A DNA stretch of 64,000 nucleotides from Rhea pennata (GCF_028389875.1 NC_084673.1:19009501-19073500); one strand, 5' to 3'. Positions 1-18,374 are shown, counted from the first letter of the stretch. Numbers and translations are program-made. The notes: generated by a model not told the origin, from the sequence alone.

Positions 1-2340
1 AGACCTTCAGCTCTATTTTCCTTTGAGCTGTGGTCCAGATGTTTCCAAAGAAAATGCCTTGCTTATCCTGCTTTCCGTAGCATGCACGGGACTTGGAGGA
101 CAGGAGGTGCGAGCTGAAAAGGTGTTCCTGTGTCGTGTGCCCTGCGCGTGCCCGTAGGTGACGACAGCTCTCTGCAGAAGCACTGTGTGTGCCTGCGGCT
201 CCTTGTCTGGGCCGTCACCCCAAAGGTGAACATAGGGCTGCGTGGGTACATGCTGTCGTACTGTATTTCACAGCTTTTAGAGAGATTTTATGTGACTTTG
301 CTTGACGTTTGTAAAGTCTGAGTTATGTCTGAGTATCCAAAAATGGTGTTTTGCCAGTGAGTTTTATTTGTAAGAAGATAAAGAGGCGTTTTGGCAGGTC
401 CTAGCGGTACTCATAAGGTATTTTTGCAGCTGAGATGCTCTGTGACATACTGTGAAGCAGAGATGGCCAGACAAGATGTGGCAGTAGCAGCGGTAGCCAG
501 CTGTGTTACAAATCTGTTGTGCTCTAGCTCAGAGCAGTGGCTGTATCTCAGCCGTGCCAGAAGTCCGGTACGCAGGGCTTGGCGGTTGCAGCTGGGAAAC
601 CTGAGTGATAAACCGAAGCCTTCCTTGGCTGGGTGTTAGGAGAGGATCACCAGGATACAGAGGACCTGGAGCCACTTCTGTCCCCTGAAGGGGTTTGAAC
701 CTTTTATTTTTATTTTTTTTTTTTTTTTGGCAAGATCCATCTACTCACATCTTCATTTGAGGGGACTCGCACTCCCTTTTTGGGTGCATCTTGCACAGAC
801 AAGCTCTACCTCGTGCAGAGATGGGATGCCGGGCTGGGTGTGGAGTGAGTAATTGTCCACCAGGTTACCTACTGCTTTTGCTTTCTGTCTTAGGTGATTT
901 ATATAAGCAGAATAGCTCCACAGGAGATTTCATTTCACCACACGCTGCAACGTTGCTTTTGCAGTACTTGCCTGAATCTAACCTTCAGTTTTTCAGTTAA
1001 CGCTTCACTACAGGCTCCATCAGGAGGCAAAAATGTTTCTTGTTTTGTTCTTGGTGAGGTAGCTTGAGGCTTTCCTTAAGCAATTAGTCTGAAATAAAAA
1101 CTCATGAGCTCTCTCTCGCTGTCATACTGCCTAGACCATGATGCCTGCTGATGTCTGTTATGGCGTTCATATATCTATTTCAGGTTTGGCTTATAGATAA
1201 AGATGGGTGACTTCCTACCAGATTGGATCACTGCATAGTAAGTTTTTCTTAGCCAAGGAAGATTATGGGTCAAATTATGAGGGAAAACAACTATAAGTTT
1301 AAATGTATTTACTTATTTTACTAACGTATTACAGTCTTTTTCCTTATGCAAAACTACTGGAATGGAAATACGTAGGCATAAAGCGATGAACTGAAAAGGC
1401 CTGTGATTGACTTTTATCAGATTTTACAGAACTGTGGTATCTAAATTCAAAGCACTTCTTTAGTCTTAATTCTCCAGAGTTCAGAGATTTCAACAAGCAA
1501 GAGAGTTTGTCTGGACAACCAACGAAAGAATTACTGCAGCAGACTCGGGCAGTGATCTTGAGTTCTGACAGAGTAAATGCTGTCAAGGCCAGAGACTTGT
1601 GACTGATCCCTAGCCAGACAGGTCTAACTAGATGGAGAGTGTCGACCCCAGGCAGATGAACTGTTTTGTGCAAATCTGAAGTCAGCTTTCTCGCCTGGTC
1701 AGGCCCGTGCTCTTTGACTACAATTCCAGTTGATGGTAGGACTGACTCGAACTGTTCTTAAGATTTTTGATTGCTTTCTGCTGACTGTAGAAGGAATATA
1801 TTTACTAGCATACAGCTAGCCTGGGGAGATGCCACCTTCCTCCTCACCTTTACCTCTCTTTATCTCTGCCATAGCTTATGCTTGATCAGGGCATGGTTTT
1901 TTGTTTTTTGGGTTTTTTGTTGTTTTGGTTTTTTTTGTTTGTTTTTCCATTAGTCTATCCTAAATAGCTCATAATCTGATTAACAAAAAAAAGCATTATC
2001 CCTCCTTTACAGATAGGAAGCTGAAGTTTGGATTTGGTCTGAGGATATCTCTTGTTAGCTGCCATTTAACATTGCCCAGGGCTGAAACCACCACAAATTA
2101 GCACTAGCAAGTATGGTTATGAAATACTCCTTGCATCTATTATTTGATTCTCTCTCTCTCTCAAAAAAAAGGCTAACTAAGAAAAGAAAGAAAATGATTT
2201 GATACTTTATTCCAGAAAAAAAATGTTTATTTACATATAAAATCTCTGGGCTTAGTTGCAGTAAGATGATAACATAAGTATATCTGAAATTTCTAAAACT
2301 GTTCTAACTTTAAGGTCTTTTTCTTCCCCCCCCAATAAAG
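1..2340 (+). other. VBP1: VBP1 intron 1 (3' part)
   Basis: No exon was recognised here. The next exon downstream (2341) begins at the point where human VBP1 exon 2 begins, and the missing first 31 or so codons are normally encoded in a GC-rich first exon. This stretch is AT-rich and has no CpG island, so exon 1 is inferred to lie before the window. It contains a T-rich run near 710-728, a T/G-rich run at about 1896-1946 and a short TC microsatellite near 2150-2162. The short open frames here have no recognisable similarity. Confidence 0.6.
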
Positions 2341-5300
2341 GAAGATGTAGATTCCTTTATGAAACAGCCTGGAAATGAGACAGCAGATGTAGTTCTTAAG
2401 AAGTTGGATGAGCAGTATCAGAAGTATAAATTTATGGAACTTAACCTTGCTCAAAAGAAAAGGAGGTAAGTTATATTTTTTTGCAGAATTGGGAAATATT
2501 TAGCACAGCCTATTTTTAAAATAGGATTAGGATCTATCTTATTTAAATATCCGAAAAAAATGTTAGAAGAGCTAATACTTGCAGTACTTTTTCTGAAAAC
2601 CTTTGTTTCACTTTTTTTTCCCCTTCCTGAGGATTATAGCTATACTGCAAACTTTTGCATAAATTAGTCCTTAAATTGGTCCTTAGTCTTTAAGGTGAAA
2701 AAGACTGTTATATTCTTATTCACATTAGATTGAAAAAAGAGAATAATTTGATAAATGGTTTTATATCAAGCCTGTAACTTTTGTCTTACTAATTTCATCT
2801 CTCCTCAATAGCTTCAGTCTTGATCTGAAGCTAGGTAAGAAATACACTTTTCTTTTAAACACAAAATCAAACCTTTGAATAACAGTTTTATTTGAGATTA
2901 AACTACCTTGCATAGGGAAGAATCCCTTATAATTTATACCTGGTGTCTTCAGAGGCTTCTGCTACATGAGCCTGGTTGATTATAGGTGACTGGATGCCTG
3001 GAAGACTGGTGGGGATCTGAGCATCTCTGCTCATCTGCTGCAAGGGTTGTCCATGCCCTGGGCTCTGGAGAGAGTTTTTGTTTTAATATCACTAAGTCTT
3101 GTAGCACTAAACTGTTTGTTAATGCAGTCCGTGGTCCTCAGAAGAAACACACTTATTTATTTAATGTGCTGTGGTTTGTCTTTGTATCTCTTCTGAGGTT
3201 TCCCACTGCTCTGTTACATCAGAAATACGCAAAAATATGCCATTTTAGCAAATAGGCATAAGTTACTGTTAATAAATGTTTGTTACATTTTGAAAGTTGT
3301 ATGTATTGCTCTGCTTCTTTGTTGTGCTGAACTTCAGTATTATAAGAGGCAGGTGAGGCTGTAGAAGAGATGTTTTTACATGCCATATCTTTCAAATTTC
3401 TATTTTTAATTCTGGAAAGTTGTTAGAATGTCAAGTTTTAAAACAGATTGGATTATATAATAGAGCTGATCACTTGTTTAGGAAACTTTGTGTCTGTGTA
3501 AAATAATAAATTATGACTGTTGTTAATTCACAGGCTAAAAAGTCAGATTCCTGAAATTAAACAGACATTAGAAATTTTAAAACACATGCAGAAGAAAAAG
3601 GTAAACTATTTTGAATCTCTAATGAGTATGAGTAAAGCTAACTGCCTTTCCACCCTAACAGAACACATTGCAAGAAATGTTTTGGAGAGCACACTTAATA
3701 TGCCTTTAAAAATAACAGAATTGTTTTAAAGGTATGTAGTACTTTTTGAAAGCTAGTTCAAAAAAAAGTTAATGTTTGTAATGGAAACTTCACTTTTAAT
3801 AGTGTATAATTGCAACTAAACTTGGACTTAGTCTCTGTTCTTTATAGAATTTCTATAATGTTTTTACATTTTTAAAATGTTTTAGTCTTTGGACTCTAAT
3901 TTGAGTATTGAAGTAAAATTATGTATAATTCCTGAGAAGTTAATATAATATCAGTGGCAAAAAGCAGAGAAGTGTGCTCTTTACTGTGATTTTTATGTCT
4001 CTGATGTAAGTTTTCAGTGAAAATAGCAATTTTAAGTTTTATCATTTGTCATTAGGAATCTACAAATCCAATGGAAACCAGATTTTTACTGGCAGATAAT
4101 CTGTACTGCAAAGCTTCAGTTCCTCCTACAGATAAAGTTTGTTTGTGGTTGGGGGTAAGTAAAATGCAGCTCTTTTTGAAACTATTTTTAATAACTTATG
4201 GGCTCAGAAGAACCTGTTCATTGCTGTCTCTTCTGTATGCCTCAAAGACATTGTATAATTCTGTTCCCGTCTGCTTCTCCTGTAGTGGAGCAAACCAAAC
4301 AAGGCAATTTCAATGTTAGTAGAGGTTTCATCTACTATATTAGGTGCCTGTATATTATATAATCCTAAGGCTTTTAGAGAATTGTAATTTATTGGATTTT
4401 TTTCCCACAGAACGTATTCATAAATGCTTTTCTTATCACACTGTGGTTCAAATTACCATCCACCATTCCTTAGGATTGCTATGTGTCCAACACAACAAAT
4501 TGCTTTGGCAACTAGCTTCCCATTTTCTGTATCTGTTATTTGCATTTAGCACTTTACTCTCCTTTTCACCTAAGTTCTGGGAAATACTGTTTTTTTTCTT
4601 CCTTGTAGCGTTTTTTTCTTTTTCTCTTACCAGCATTTAGAGTTCTTACTAAAGATTGGTGGGATTAGAGCTTGAAACACAGATTTCTAAGTACTTAAGT
4701 GGTATCAGGTTGGGATAGTCCGTATTTGGAGGCTTTCTTAGCTGTAAAGACAACTCACCAATGTTTATTCTGAGACTTACAAATCCCTGATGTTCCCATG
4801 TGACTGGCTGCCAAAAGAACCTCTGGTTAAGACTAAAGCATTGTTGATAAATGCAGCTGTAGGATGCTGTCTGATTAGGCAGGTGCTCCCAAACCCTCCT
4901 ACTTTTTGTCCTGTCATAAGTAAAGCGATTCCAAGAGACTGGCTGCAGAATTTACAAACTGGCTTTTCTGGAGCATTGCAACCTTGATTTGTCACATGTT
5001 GGAGGAAGTTTATCCTCCTGATGGTTCTTACGGAAAAGCTATCATGAAATAGCACAAGCAGTTTATAATATTTAGGTGTCCTTTGCCTTCTGCCCTTTTT
5101 CCTCCTTGTGCCTTACAGTCTGTCTGTGAGTTGGGCTATGTGTATTCATTCTACTGGGGAAACTATAGCTTCCATTATCTAAAATGGAAATGGAAGATGG
5201 AAATAAAAAAAAAAAAGGGGGCTTATCACACTTCCATCTCTGCACAGTATTCCCTGGAGTGGTGTCTAGTTAAGTAGTAATAGTAGGTGTCTCTGTTCAG

Positions 5301-7072
5301 TACATAGCCCTTGAACAGGACAGAGCTTCATTGCTGCATCTTGACTTGATACTGCTTGTTTCTGTCTTCATGTGGTAGCTCCTTGCAGAAATGAAGATTT
5401 GTAGATAAAAGCCACTATAGGATGGGATAGGGCTCATGTGCATCTTATTTTTTTGAATACCTGTAATAATATTTTATCAACAACTTCTTGAACTAATGCC
5501 ATTAGGCAGTTTGCCAGTGTCCCACATAGGGAGATTCTGATTTTATACTTGAATGCGGCAAAAATTGTTTTAAAAATTACTTCACGCTTGATGCTGTTAA
5601 GAAATGTTAGGAGGTTTTTTGCTTTTCAAAAAAGATGAGATTCTGACACGTAAAAGGCTCAATGCAATCTATAGAGAGTGAAATCCCATGTTGCTTAGCA
5701 ATGAGGAGAGCGCTGCTTTTTCATGTCACTAGAGGGTTTTGTCTCTCAGTTACTTAAGTGGTGGAAGCCTCAAGTGAGTTCAGGCTTTGCTCTTCCTAAA
5801 TCTTGTAGTCTTGGCCTAACAGGGCAAGCTTCTGTTAATCGGATGAGTTATAACCAGGCTGAAATACCCATGCTACAGCTTATTTCTTGTAATGGAAGAA
5901 TAAAAGCTTTTCTAAGCTTAAAAATATTTATTTTTTAGGCCAATGTGATGCTTGAATATGATATTGATGAAGCTCAGGCTCTGTTAGAGAAGAACTTGTC
6001 AACAGCTACAAGAAACCTTGATTCCCTAGAGGAAGACCTTGATTTTCTTAGAGACCAGTTTACCACTACAGAAGTCAGTATCCTTTTATTCTTTGTGTGT
6101 GTGTGTTTTAATTTGCAAGGGAGGTAGTATATGTGATGGGTAATTAATAATTTCCAGACATGTTTCTATCTGAAACTAGCTTTAGTTAGAATTCTGTAGC
6201 ACTCCAGGAACTTTTTTTAGCAGTGAAACAGGGTTATTTTGTTTCCAGTGCTAGGCTGAGGATGAGTGGGTTTGATACGGCAAAGATTGTGCCGGTAATT
6301 GTATCCCTGTGAAAACTACTGAAATGGCTGCAGACCTGGACTGGGAATGACTTGAAGGTGTGGACTGGTGCAGTGGCCTCTAGAGAGAGTAAAAATACTG
6401 TTTTTTGGGCTGTTGGTAATAGTGCCTGAGTCAACTGCCACTGCGATGTTCTCCAAGCAATATAAGCACTGCTGGTGCTAGCTAATACGTTGCTTAACTT
6501 TTCCAACTTCTTCAGAGCATCATGAACCCCCTGTAGGGATTTTTTCTGTTTGTTTGTCTTTTCTTTTTTAAACTATTGTAGTGATGAGGACAGCCTGCAA
6601 CAGAAGCATTAGATAATCCAGGATATGAAGGCACAGTTACTAGTCTTTAATGTTGATATTTAAGATACCTAGTGATGCAGGATGAATGCCTGAAGTAGGT
6701 AAATATGACTGATAGGAGGCAGGTTGAAGTCAGAAGATAGCAGTAAGTAACACTAAAAATGCTTTTCTTTGTAATATCATCCTTAAGAGTGTTAAATAAA
6801 TGGTATAGATACTACAGTTGTTAACAAATATTAGTATTCTGGTGTGAAGGTTTTGCACTAAGACAGCTCTTTCATCAGTTGGTTTCTATTGACTGTCACA
6901 CGTGAAATGAGTTATGTGCAGCCAACTACATAACTTGCTTTTCCTTTTTTTTTTCTTTTTTCCTTAATGCATGAGCTGTTTCCTTAATTCTGTACCTTCA
7001 GATATGGCTAGAGTTTATAATTGGGATGTAAAGAGAAGAAACAAGGAAGACCCTTCCAAAAATAAAGCATAG
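2341..7072 (+). CDS. VBP1: Prefoldin subunit 3 (VHL-binding protein 1), partial: exons 2-6
   Basis: Five exons can be read: 2341-2465, 3534-3600, 4056-4154, 5939-6077 and 7002-7072 (stop TAG at 7070-7072). All have AG acceptors and GT donors, and the phases agree (0/2, 2/0, 0/0, 0/1, 1/stop). Together they encode 166 residues matching the human 197-residue protein from its residue 32 onward, for example KKLDEQYQKYKFMELNLAQK in exon 2, METRFLLADNLYCKASVPPT in exon 4 and MARVYNWDVKRRN in the last exon. The N-terminal residues must be encoded by an exon before the window. Known role: an alpha-class subunit of the hexameric prefoldin cochaperone, which delivers unfolded actin and tubulin to the CCT chaperonin in the cytosol; it also binds VHL. 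The two coiled-coil helices are carried by exons 2-3 and 5-6. Assignment is near certain; only exon 1 is missing. Confidence 0.97.
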
Positions 7073-8170
7073 TTTTGGCAATTTTAAATGTGGTTTCAAT
7101 TTCCAAATATTTTTTATTTAAACACCCCCAAAGTTCATTCTTAAGGGACTGAGTTACTTTAATCATTTCAGTAAATGGTAAAATATATAAAAATAAAAAC
7201 AATGGTGAGCACCATTTTATTTATTTGTAAACTCGGAATTTGGTTTCATGCATGCTTCATGAATTACAAATTATTTGAAAAGACACCAAGCAGTCTAGCA
7301 AAAGACATAGCATTTTGATGAGATCAGTCTGTCGTTAGTAAATTTCTACCTGAAAGTTTCAAAATGTGAGGTGCAAATATGAAATTGGGTCTGACGCTTC
7401 TGCAGGTTAATGTAATGTAAGAGTTTACTCTTTCATCTTTGTTATGTGCAGCTGATGAAGTTGTAATCAGCTTGGGCTGGGAAGACATGCAGCTAATGTT
7501 TTAGTAAGCAGATCAAGCACAGTGAAGTCTTGGATTTTGTTTCAGTCAGTTACTTCTTCGGCAGCATAACCCTACAAGCATTCCTGAATATCTATCCACT
7601 TGGGATAAACTTGATTTTAATAATTACTGGTTAGTTAACTGTCTGTTACTGAACTCTCAGCACTTTACCTGCAACAGTTTGTGACTCATCTTCAGAAAAG
7701 AATGGTGAATGGAGTAAACAGCAGAAGCTATGTCGAGACTGCAGGTGATCTCGCCCCGTTCTTTTTCATACATGTGCACACACTGCTTATTTTTGCAAAT
7801 GTGTTGAACAAGGACACCAAAATGCTGATAGCCTGTAAAGAAACCCCCATGTACGATTCCTTAGACAGATGTCCAGTTCAAATGTCTTAACACTCTCAGC
7901 CTACTAGGTGGTGAAACTTGTATTAAATATGGATGGTTCTCTGAAGTACCTCTTCTGGCGTTAACAGGTGGAGTATTTCTTTGGTTATTATGAAGCCTTG
8001 CAAGATTGTTGCCTTTTACCTCTGCAGTTTCTAAAATGAAATGCTCAGTGGTGATGTCAATGGCTAGTATTCACACTCTGTGACTAAGAATACAGGTTTC
8101 GCTACAAAATAAATGCAGATGTTAACTGTTCAATCTTCATGTAATAAACAATATACCTGTAAAGTTTTTG
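7073..8170 (+). other. VBP1: VBP1 3' UTR (inferred extent)
   Basis: AT-rich sequence after the TAG stop, without recognisable coding potential. The end is inferred from tandem AATAAA hexamers at 8108-8113 and 8143-8148, followed by a T/GT-rich stretch at about 8165-8180. An earlier AATAAA at 7192-7197 could give a short isoform. Confidence 0.6.
8143..8148 (+). terminator. VBP1: Candidate polyadenylation signal of VBP1
   Basis: AATAAA on the plus strand with a T/GT-rich downstream element (TTTTTGTACTTTTATTT) 15-35 bases later, the usual layout for cleavage near 8160-8170. A second AATAAA lies 35 bases upstream at 8108-8113. No transcript evidence is available here. Confidence 0.55.
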
Positions 8171-10490
8171 TACTTTTATTTCATGATATTAAAATAGTAA
8201 AACTAAACAGCTGTGGCAAACACCTTTTTGTGCATCTTTCTTTGTAGGGGAAAGTCACTGATCTTGTGCATAATCTTGTATAATGTTTTCCTGCCTTAAG
8301 GGTAGGGGTGAAGAAACTTGGTTGAAGCAGCAGATGTGGAAAAGTGTAGCTGCTGAATACAGGCTTGAGTGAAACAGTGGATATGAGTCAGCACATCTGG
8401 ATTTGTGAATACAAGCAAAGCGATCTGACACCACTATGGCTGTAAAAGAGTAAGAGCTGCAGAAATGGAAGTAATGGTAAATTCTTAGCACTGGTCACAA
8501 GTAAGTACTTGAAAAAATCTTATTTAAGATGAAAGAAGTATCTGTGGTAATTTCACAATTGAATTCAAGAGCAGGAAAGATGGAAGAAGAAAAGAAGTGC
8601 ATCACATGGGTAGCGTCTTCAGCAGGGAGCTGCAGGTAAGACTGACCAGAGAGGAGAAGAAGCCTGTGTTCCTGAGCATGGCAGAGGCTGTGGATTTGCA
8701 TCAGTTCTGTCCCTAGGCTTTTTTAATCAACTTGCTGTTGCATAAAGCGTTTCTCAAAACTTTCAGATAAAAATCATTTGGTTGTTACTGCGTAACTCAA
8801 CTTTTTCCTTGCTCATCTACTCAGTTATTTTCACTACTACATGATGCCAGTTTCATGAGAAAATGTCAGTTGTATGTCTTGGGTTCTGGCCTTTAGGGAA
8901 GAGGTTGTGCTTTCATCTGTGAATTCCCTTCAGGTTTTGCTTGGGCTTGGCCCTTCCATACCTCTTCTGGAGGATGATACTATTGTTGCAATGTCTTTGA
9001 TTTTAGCAGAGAAAATACGAATGTATCTAATAGCTAAGGTACTATTAGGTAACAGGTATCTGCAAAAGCTCTGCTAGACTAAAGCAGGGGCTACCCAAAC
9101 TGCAGGGGTGGGGGGGTGTTGTTGTTTTCGTTTTTTTTGTTTCTTTTTTCCAGAGCATCAGCAATTAAAAGACAGCTGCAAACATGTCCTGATTTCTCTT
9201 GTAGTTTTCTCTTCTGTTTGGATTAATGAGATTCCCAACAGGCTAAAGCATGCTTCCCCCCCTTTCTCTGGCTGCTCCTAAGGCAGAAACTGCCTTTCTT
9301 TGTTGTGCACAATGAAATGATGAGTTAAGCATTTATGTGCTGGCAAAAGTACTGTGTACAATACCAATGACCTAATGTTTTGTGTTAGAGCGGGGGGAGG
9401 CGGCAGCAGAGCTGGAAATGTCTAGTAGAGTCAATAGGTACCTGGGTTTGGGGGGGGGGGGGGAATGCCCATGGCAGTTATATAAGCCTGGTATTTTTGG
9501 ATATCAAGCAAAAAAAAGGGGAGGGGGCCAAGAATGGTAGCTTGCAGCTGGTGGATCTCTGTCCACTGTTGATCTGTCTGTCGCAGTTAAATCTTCGTTA
9601 CTGTAAGAACGAGATGTCAGAAGGTGCTTCCCCACCCCCTCCCCACTACTGCGGGATGTAGGTTTGGATGGAACATGTACAAGAGTGAAAAGTTCTGGGT
9701 TCTTCAGATTCTCTGTTTGTGCTCTGTGGGGTGGTTTTGTTTTGTTTCTATTTTACAGAATAGTGATAGTATTTCTCAGCAAGGTAGGTGGCTGGTTTTA
9801 AAGCAGAGGACCTGCAAAGGAAAAATGTATAGCAGATACTGTTGCAAAGGGTGTCTGCTGTTTATTGTTGATCTAGTCCATATCAGATTTTCAGTTAAGG
9901 TTGCTGTAGTACAGGTATTAGATGGCTACTGATAAAGAATGGAGAAGGGGAAAAAAACACTGAAGTTTCTTTACAAGTTTTGAATTTCACATTATCACAT
10001 AGTAACCATTTTGCTAAATACAAGCATATTTTCAATCACATACAGCTAAATACAGCATTATTTTCACATTTTGTTACGGTGCATAACAGAAAGCAAGGAA
10101 AGGCATATAGTATACTTTTTTTGGAGGTTCTGAGCAGTTTCAATCATCTAGCATGCAGACTGTTTTTAATGTGTGGTAAAGACCACAAAAAGTTAGCTTT
10201 TTTTTTCTTTTTTTTTCCTTTTTTTTGTCCTAGAGTAAAAGAGCTCCTGACCTTTATCCTGTGAAAGGTGTCACCTTCCGACTTCCCTAAATCCCTCTTG
10301 CGCTAGAAGTCAAAGCATTAAAACCAGTTGTTAGAAAAGAATTCTTAGCATAGCCTATAAGTTCTTCATCTTAGAAAAAACATCCCAAATTTTGTACAGA
10401 TGAATCTACATTTCCTATATTTTTAATAAGCTGTCTAGAAAATGCAAGGAATTAGAAAAAGATGTATATAATGATTTTTCTTATAATTTA
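8171..10490. other. Intergenic spacer between convergent VBP1 and RAB39B
   Basis: No gene recognised on either strand. It holds a G14 run at 9450-9463 and several T-rich runs (9125-9150, about 10197-10227). The short open frames have no coding features. The boundary with the RAB39B 3' UTR is uncertain. Confidence 0.5.
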
Positions 10491-10499
10491 ATATAACCA

Positions 10500-10580
10500 T
10501 TTATTACATCTAAGTAGTTAAGACTGCATACATTTTCTTCTGTACTGTTCCATACTTGTATTATAAATTCAAGATTTATT
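10500..10580 (-). terminator. RAB39B: Candidate polyadenylation signals of RAB39B
   Basis: Two minus-strand AATAAA hexamers (plus TTTATT at 10575-10580 and 10500-10505) lie about 2.6 kb past the stop codon. Choice between them, or use of a closer variant signal, cannot be settled from sequence. Confidence 0.35.
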
Positions 10581-12151
10581 CTTAAGGCCTGAATGCACTT
10601 ACTTATTTAGGCTTTCTGGGAGCAGGAAACGGGGAATGTCCCAAACCAATTAGACAAAGTATTGGTTGTCTTTACAGCATACAGAGCGAGAGGTGGTCTT
10701 CTCCCCCCTCCCCCCCAGTGGCCAGGTTCCTGCATGAAGGCTTATAAAATGTTGGTATTGCTAAAACTCTGCTAGATCCAAAAGTTTTACTGTCTTTAAT
10801 GTATGACTCAAGCTCAGCCTTTAGGCCAGCTTCTGGCTTCAGCTAGGCACTCCAAGACACACCTCTTGAGCAGTGTTGTACCCTCAAGAGGCTGAAGTGG
10901 TTGTTTGGCCTACTTATCATTCAAAGAGTAAAGACACTGACCCTTTTCTATCTGTTTGTCCTTGCATTAGTCAAAACAAGACTAATGGTCCTGATTTGAA
11001 GAGACCTTGTGCTCTCCGCTGGCGTCAGCAGAAGCTGCAGGTAGAGAGCCCACGGTAGCCAAGCTCTCGTGGCTCTCTCTGCATCAATCTTCTCCAGCTC
11101 TGCTTACCTAGAAAGAGATTTTTTTTATAAAGAGATTTTTTTTTGTACCTTCAGGACACTCAACCCAACCACCAGTGACTCTGCCTGGAATTTGATGGGC
11201 CTTAGCATAAGGTTTTTCAATGTGTTTATAGCCAGTTTCAGATTGACCAGGGGTCCTTGGCAGTGACAAGCTTCCCAAAATGCGCTGGACTGTTGCAACT
11301 CCTCCCTGCCACCAGTGCCCTCCCAGCAAGTACAACTCTGCTGTTTGCCCATAGAGTCCAGGAACTCGCATTGTTTCCAGAACACGAAAACTGTTACCTT
11401 TTTTTTTTTTTCTTTTTTTTTTTTTGCTTGTTTTAACAGCTCTAATATAGAAACCACAGATGTTGTCCAAAAAGACCTGCTCAGGTGCTGCAAACCATAG
11501 AACAGGTCCAAGCAAAGAAACAGACAGCGCAATAGCAACCAGGATACCCATACTTTCATAGGTGGCATAGCTTAAAGAAGCAAGAATTCTACTCTTACCT
11601 ACTTAGAGGGCTGAAAGTGAACACCAGATGCTTCTTGGGGTTTCACCTAATCCCTCCCCCCTAAGCAGGCTTGTGTGAAAGCTTGCAAGCTTGAGCAGAT
11701 GTCACTATAGTGGTTTTGTTTGTTTGTTTAGTAAGTTAAAACGTCCCAGGTTTGCTACAGGGGCATGCACTTCAAAAGCTTAAGTCAAAACTTAGCAGAA
11801 GCAAAGCTCAAGTAGTGAATGGTGTTCCCAGAAAATGGCCTTTGTAACTAAGCTACCAACCTATGATGACCAACCTGAGATGGATCTTCCTTTGTCAAAT
11901 TAAAACATGGAAGAAAACAAATTTTCCTCTTATTTTGTCTCTTGTGGCTTTCCTTCTCACCCACTCAGACACTTCTGTTCTGTGCTTCTCCTTCCCAGTT
12001 CTAGTGCTCTCTTCCACCGATGCCAAGAAAGAAAACGACACTTTAACAGCAGAAAGTACTGATGGAAGCTGCTGCTTTCCACGCTATTTAACATCTTTAA
12101 AAGCATATCTCACCTTTGAGGATGGCTGATGCACCTGAGTTAAGCTTTGCA

Positions 12152-12154
<3 letters not shown>

Positions 12155-12185
<31 letters not shown>
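12155..12185. repeat. T31 homopolymer
   Basis: Thirty-one T residues on the plus strand, an A tract in the RAB39B mRNA sense, inside its inferred 3' UTR. It could cause internal oligo-dT priming and so mislead 3'-end mapping. Confidence 0.9.
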
Positions 12186-13158
12186 CTCCTCCTTTCCATT
12201 TCTCCTTGTGGCCTTGGCTGGTTAGACACCTGAGAGGTCACTGATACAAAGACAGCAAGACGAAACTTCTGGTGTGTCCACCTGGCTGCAATACTCTAGC
12301 CTTAAGATTCAGAATATGAGGACATGTTTCTGGCTTCATGTTCCCGATCACTTAATTCTGTTGTCTAGCCCTGAACTCTGGATATTTTCAAGTTAATCAT
12401 CTAGGCAGATAATACTTAAATATTCATTGAATAATTACATCTGGAGCAGCAGTCACCACTTCGCATCCCAGTTCAGCACAGCAAGGAAAACATTGTTGGG
12501 GGAAGGGGAGTACCATTTAAATTTTAATTACCAATTAACTAGCTATTATTTTCCTCTTTAAATCCCTCATAATAGTCTTAATATATTGAACTAGATTCAA
12601 GAACATAAAAAAAGAAAATGCAGAAGTGTGTATACCCTTTCAGTAAACTCTTTTCCTGTGGCATTGGCCTTATGAGGAAACACTGCTGTTACATCTGTCT
12701 TCTTGGTAATAAACAGCTGCCACAAACCAAGATGTTTTCTTTCTTTCTCTCTCTCTCTGTCAGAGTGTCATACTACTAAACTACCCATACTGGGGCTGCA
12801 ATAGACGGAATGGAGCTATAGCTTGACTTAAAAGAGGACAACATGCAGTTCCCTGGCACATGCCATCTCATTCAGATCTGCCTATGTACGCACTCCCTCC
12901 TGCTCCCCCTCCTTTCTGCTTCCTGTCTCCTTACAACATACACATGCACCCTCACTCATTCTCAGGTTTGTCGCTCCCAATTCTGAAAGGTTATTTGGAA
13001 CAGAACATTTCTTTCCTGGCTCTGTTCTCTTGGGGTCCAAAACAACGTGGGAGGCTGTTCACAATGGGAGGGTTACTCTCCCTTCTGTCACACTGAGTTC
13101 ACTTAATAGAATACAGGTGGTTAGTAGAGTTCATCACCACTTTTCTCACTAGAAGAGA

Positions 13159-17869
<4,711 letters not shown>

Positions 17870-18374
17870 TCAGGCGGGCTCCATTTTGTGTCGCCGGGCC
17901 GTCAGCGCCACCGCGGGCGCCTCCCGCCGCCGCCGCCGGCTGTGGGGACGCGGGGCGGAGCGGAGCGCGCTGGCGGCGGCCCGGAGGGCGGCGGAGCGCG
18001 GTAGCGCGGTCCCCCCCCCCCACACGCCCCCTGCCGTGGCCGGAACTGCCGAAATGGAGGCGTGGCCGCGCGCGCCGCGCCGTGATGCAATGGCGGCCGG
18101 GCCGCGCGCGCTACCGCACTGCCTGGAAGAGCGGCCCCTCCTCGAAACGCGGGGCGGAGCGCGGGAGGCACCGCGGGCCGCAGGGCACCTCCGGCGGCCG
18201 CTCGCTTGCGCCGAAGCCCTGGCAACTTCAGCACCACAGAGCTTAGGGGAGGCGCTTTGCACTCGCTCCTCCTTACCGGGGCCGGCCTCCGTCCGGGCTG
18301 AGCACCTGGCGGGACCGTTACCGCCGCCGTGGGCGCTCGGCACGGGGCGCGCGCAAAGCCTGCCGGGGCCGCCG

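Larger units (their letters stand above)
10500..13158 (-). other. RAB39B: RAB39B 3' UTR (inferred extent)
   Basis: Sequence downstream, in minus orientation, of the RAB39B stop. Minus-strand AATAAA hexamers (plus TTTATT) occur at 10575-10580 and 10500-10505 and would give a 3' UTR of about 2.6 kb; human RAB39B also has a long 3' UTR. The stretch includes a plus-strand T31 run at 12155-12185 and a C/T-rich microsatellite near 12736-12760. The overlapping 147-codon open frames near 11108-11568 look like chance. Confidence 0.4.

Noticed and set aside
1-2340. VBP1 exon 1
   Set aside because: No frame matches the expected N-terminus ending before the exon 2 start, and there is no CpG island here.
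11108-11568. Two overlapping 147-codon minus frames
   Set aside because: They run through a T-rich simple tract, giving Lys runs, lie in the inferred RAB39B 3' UTR and show no family signature.
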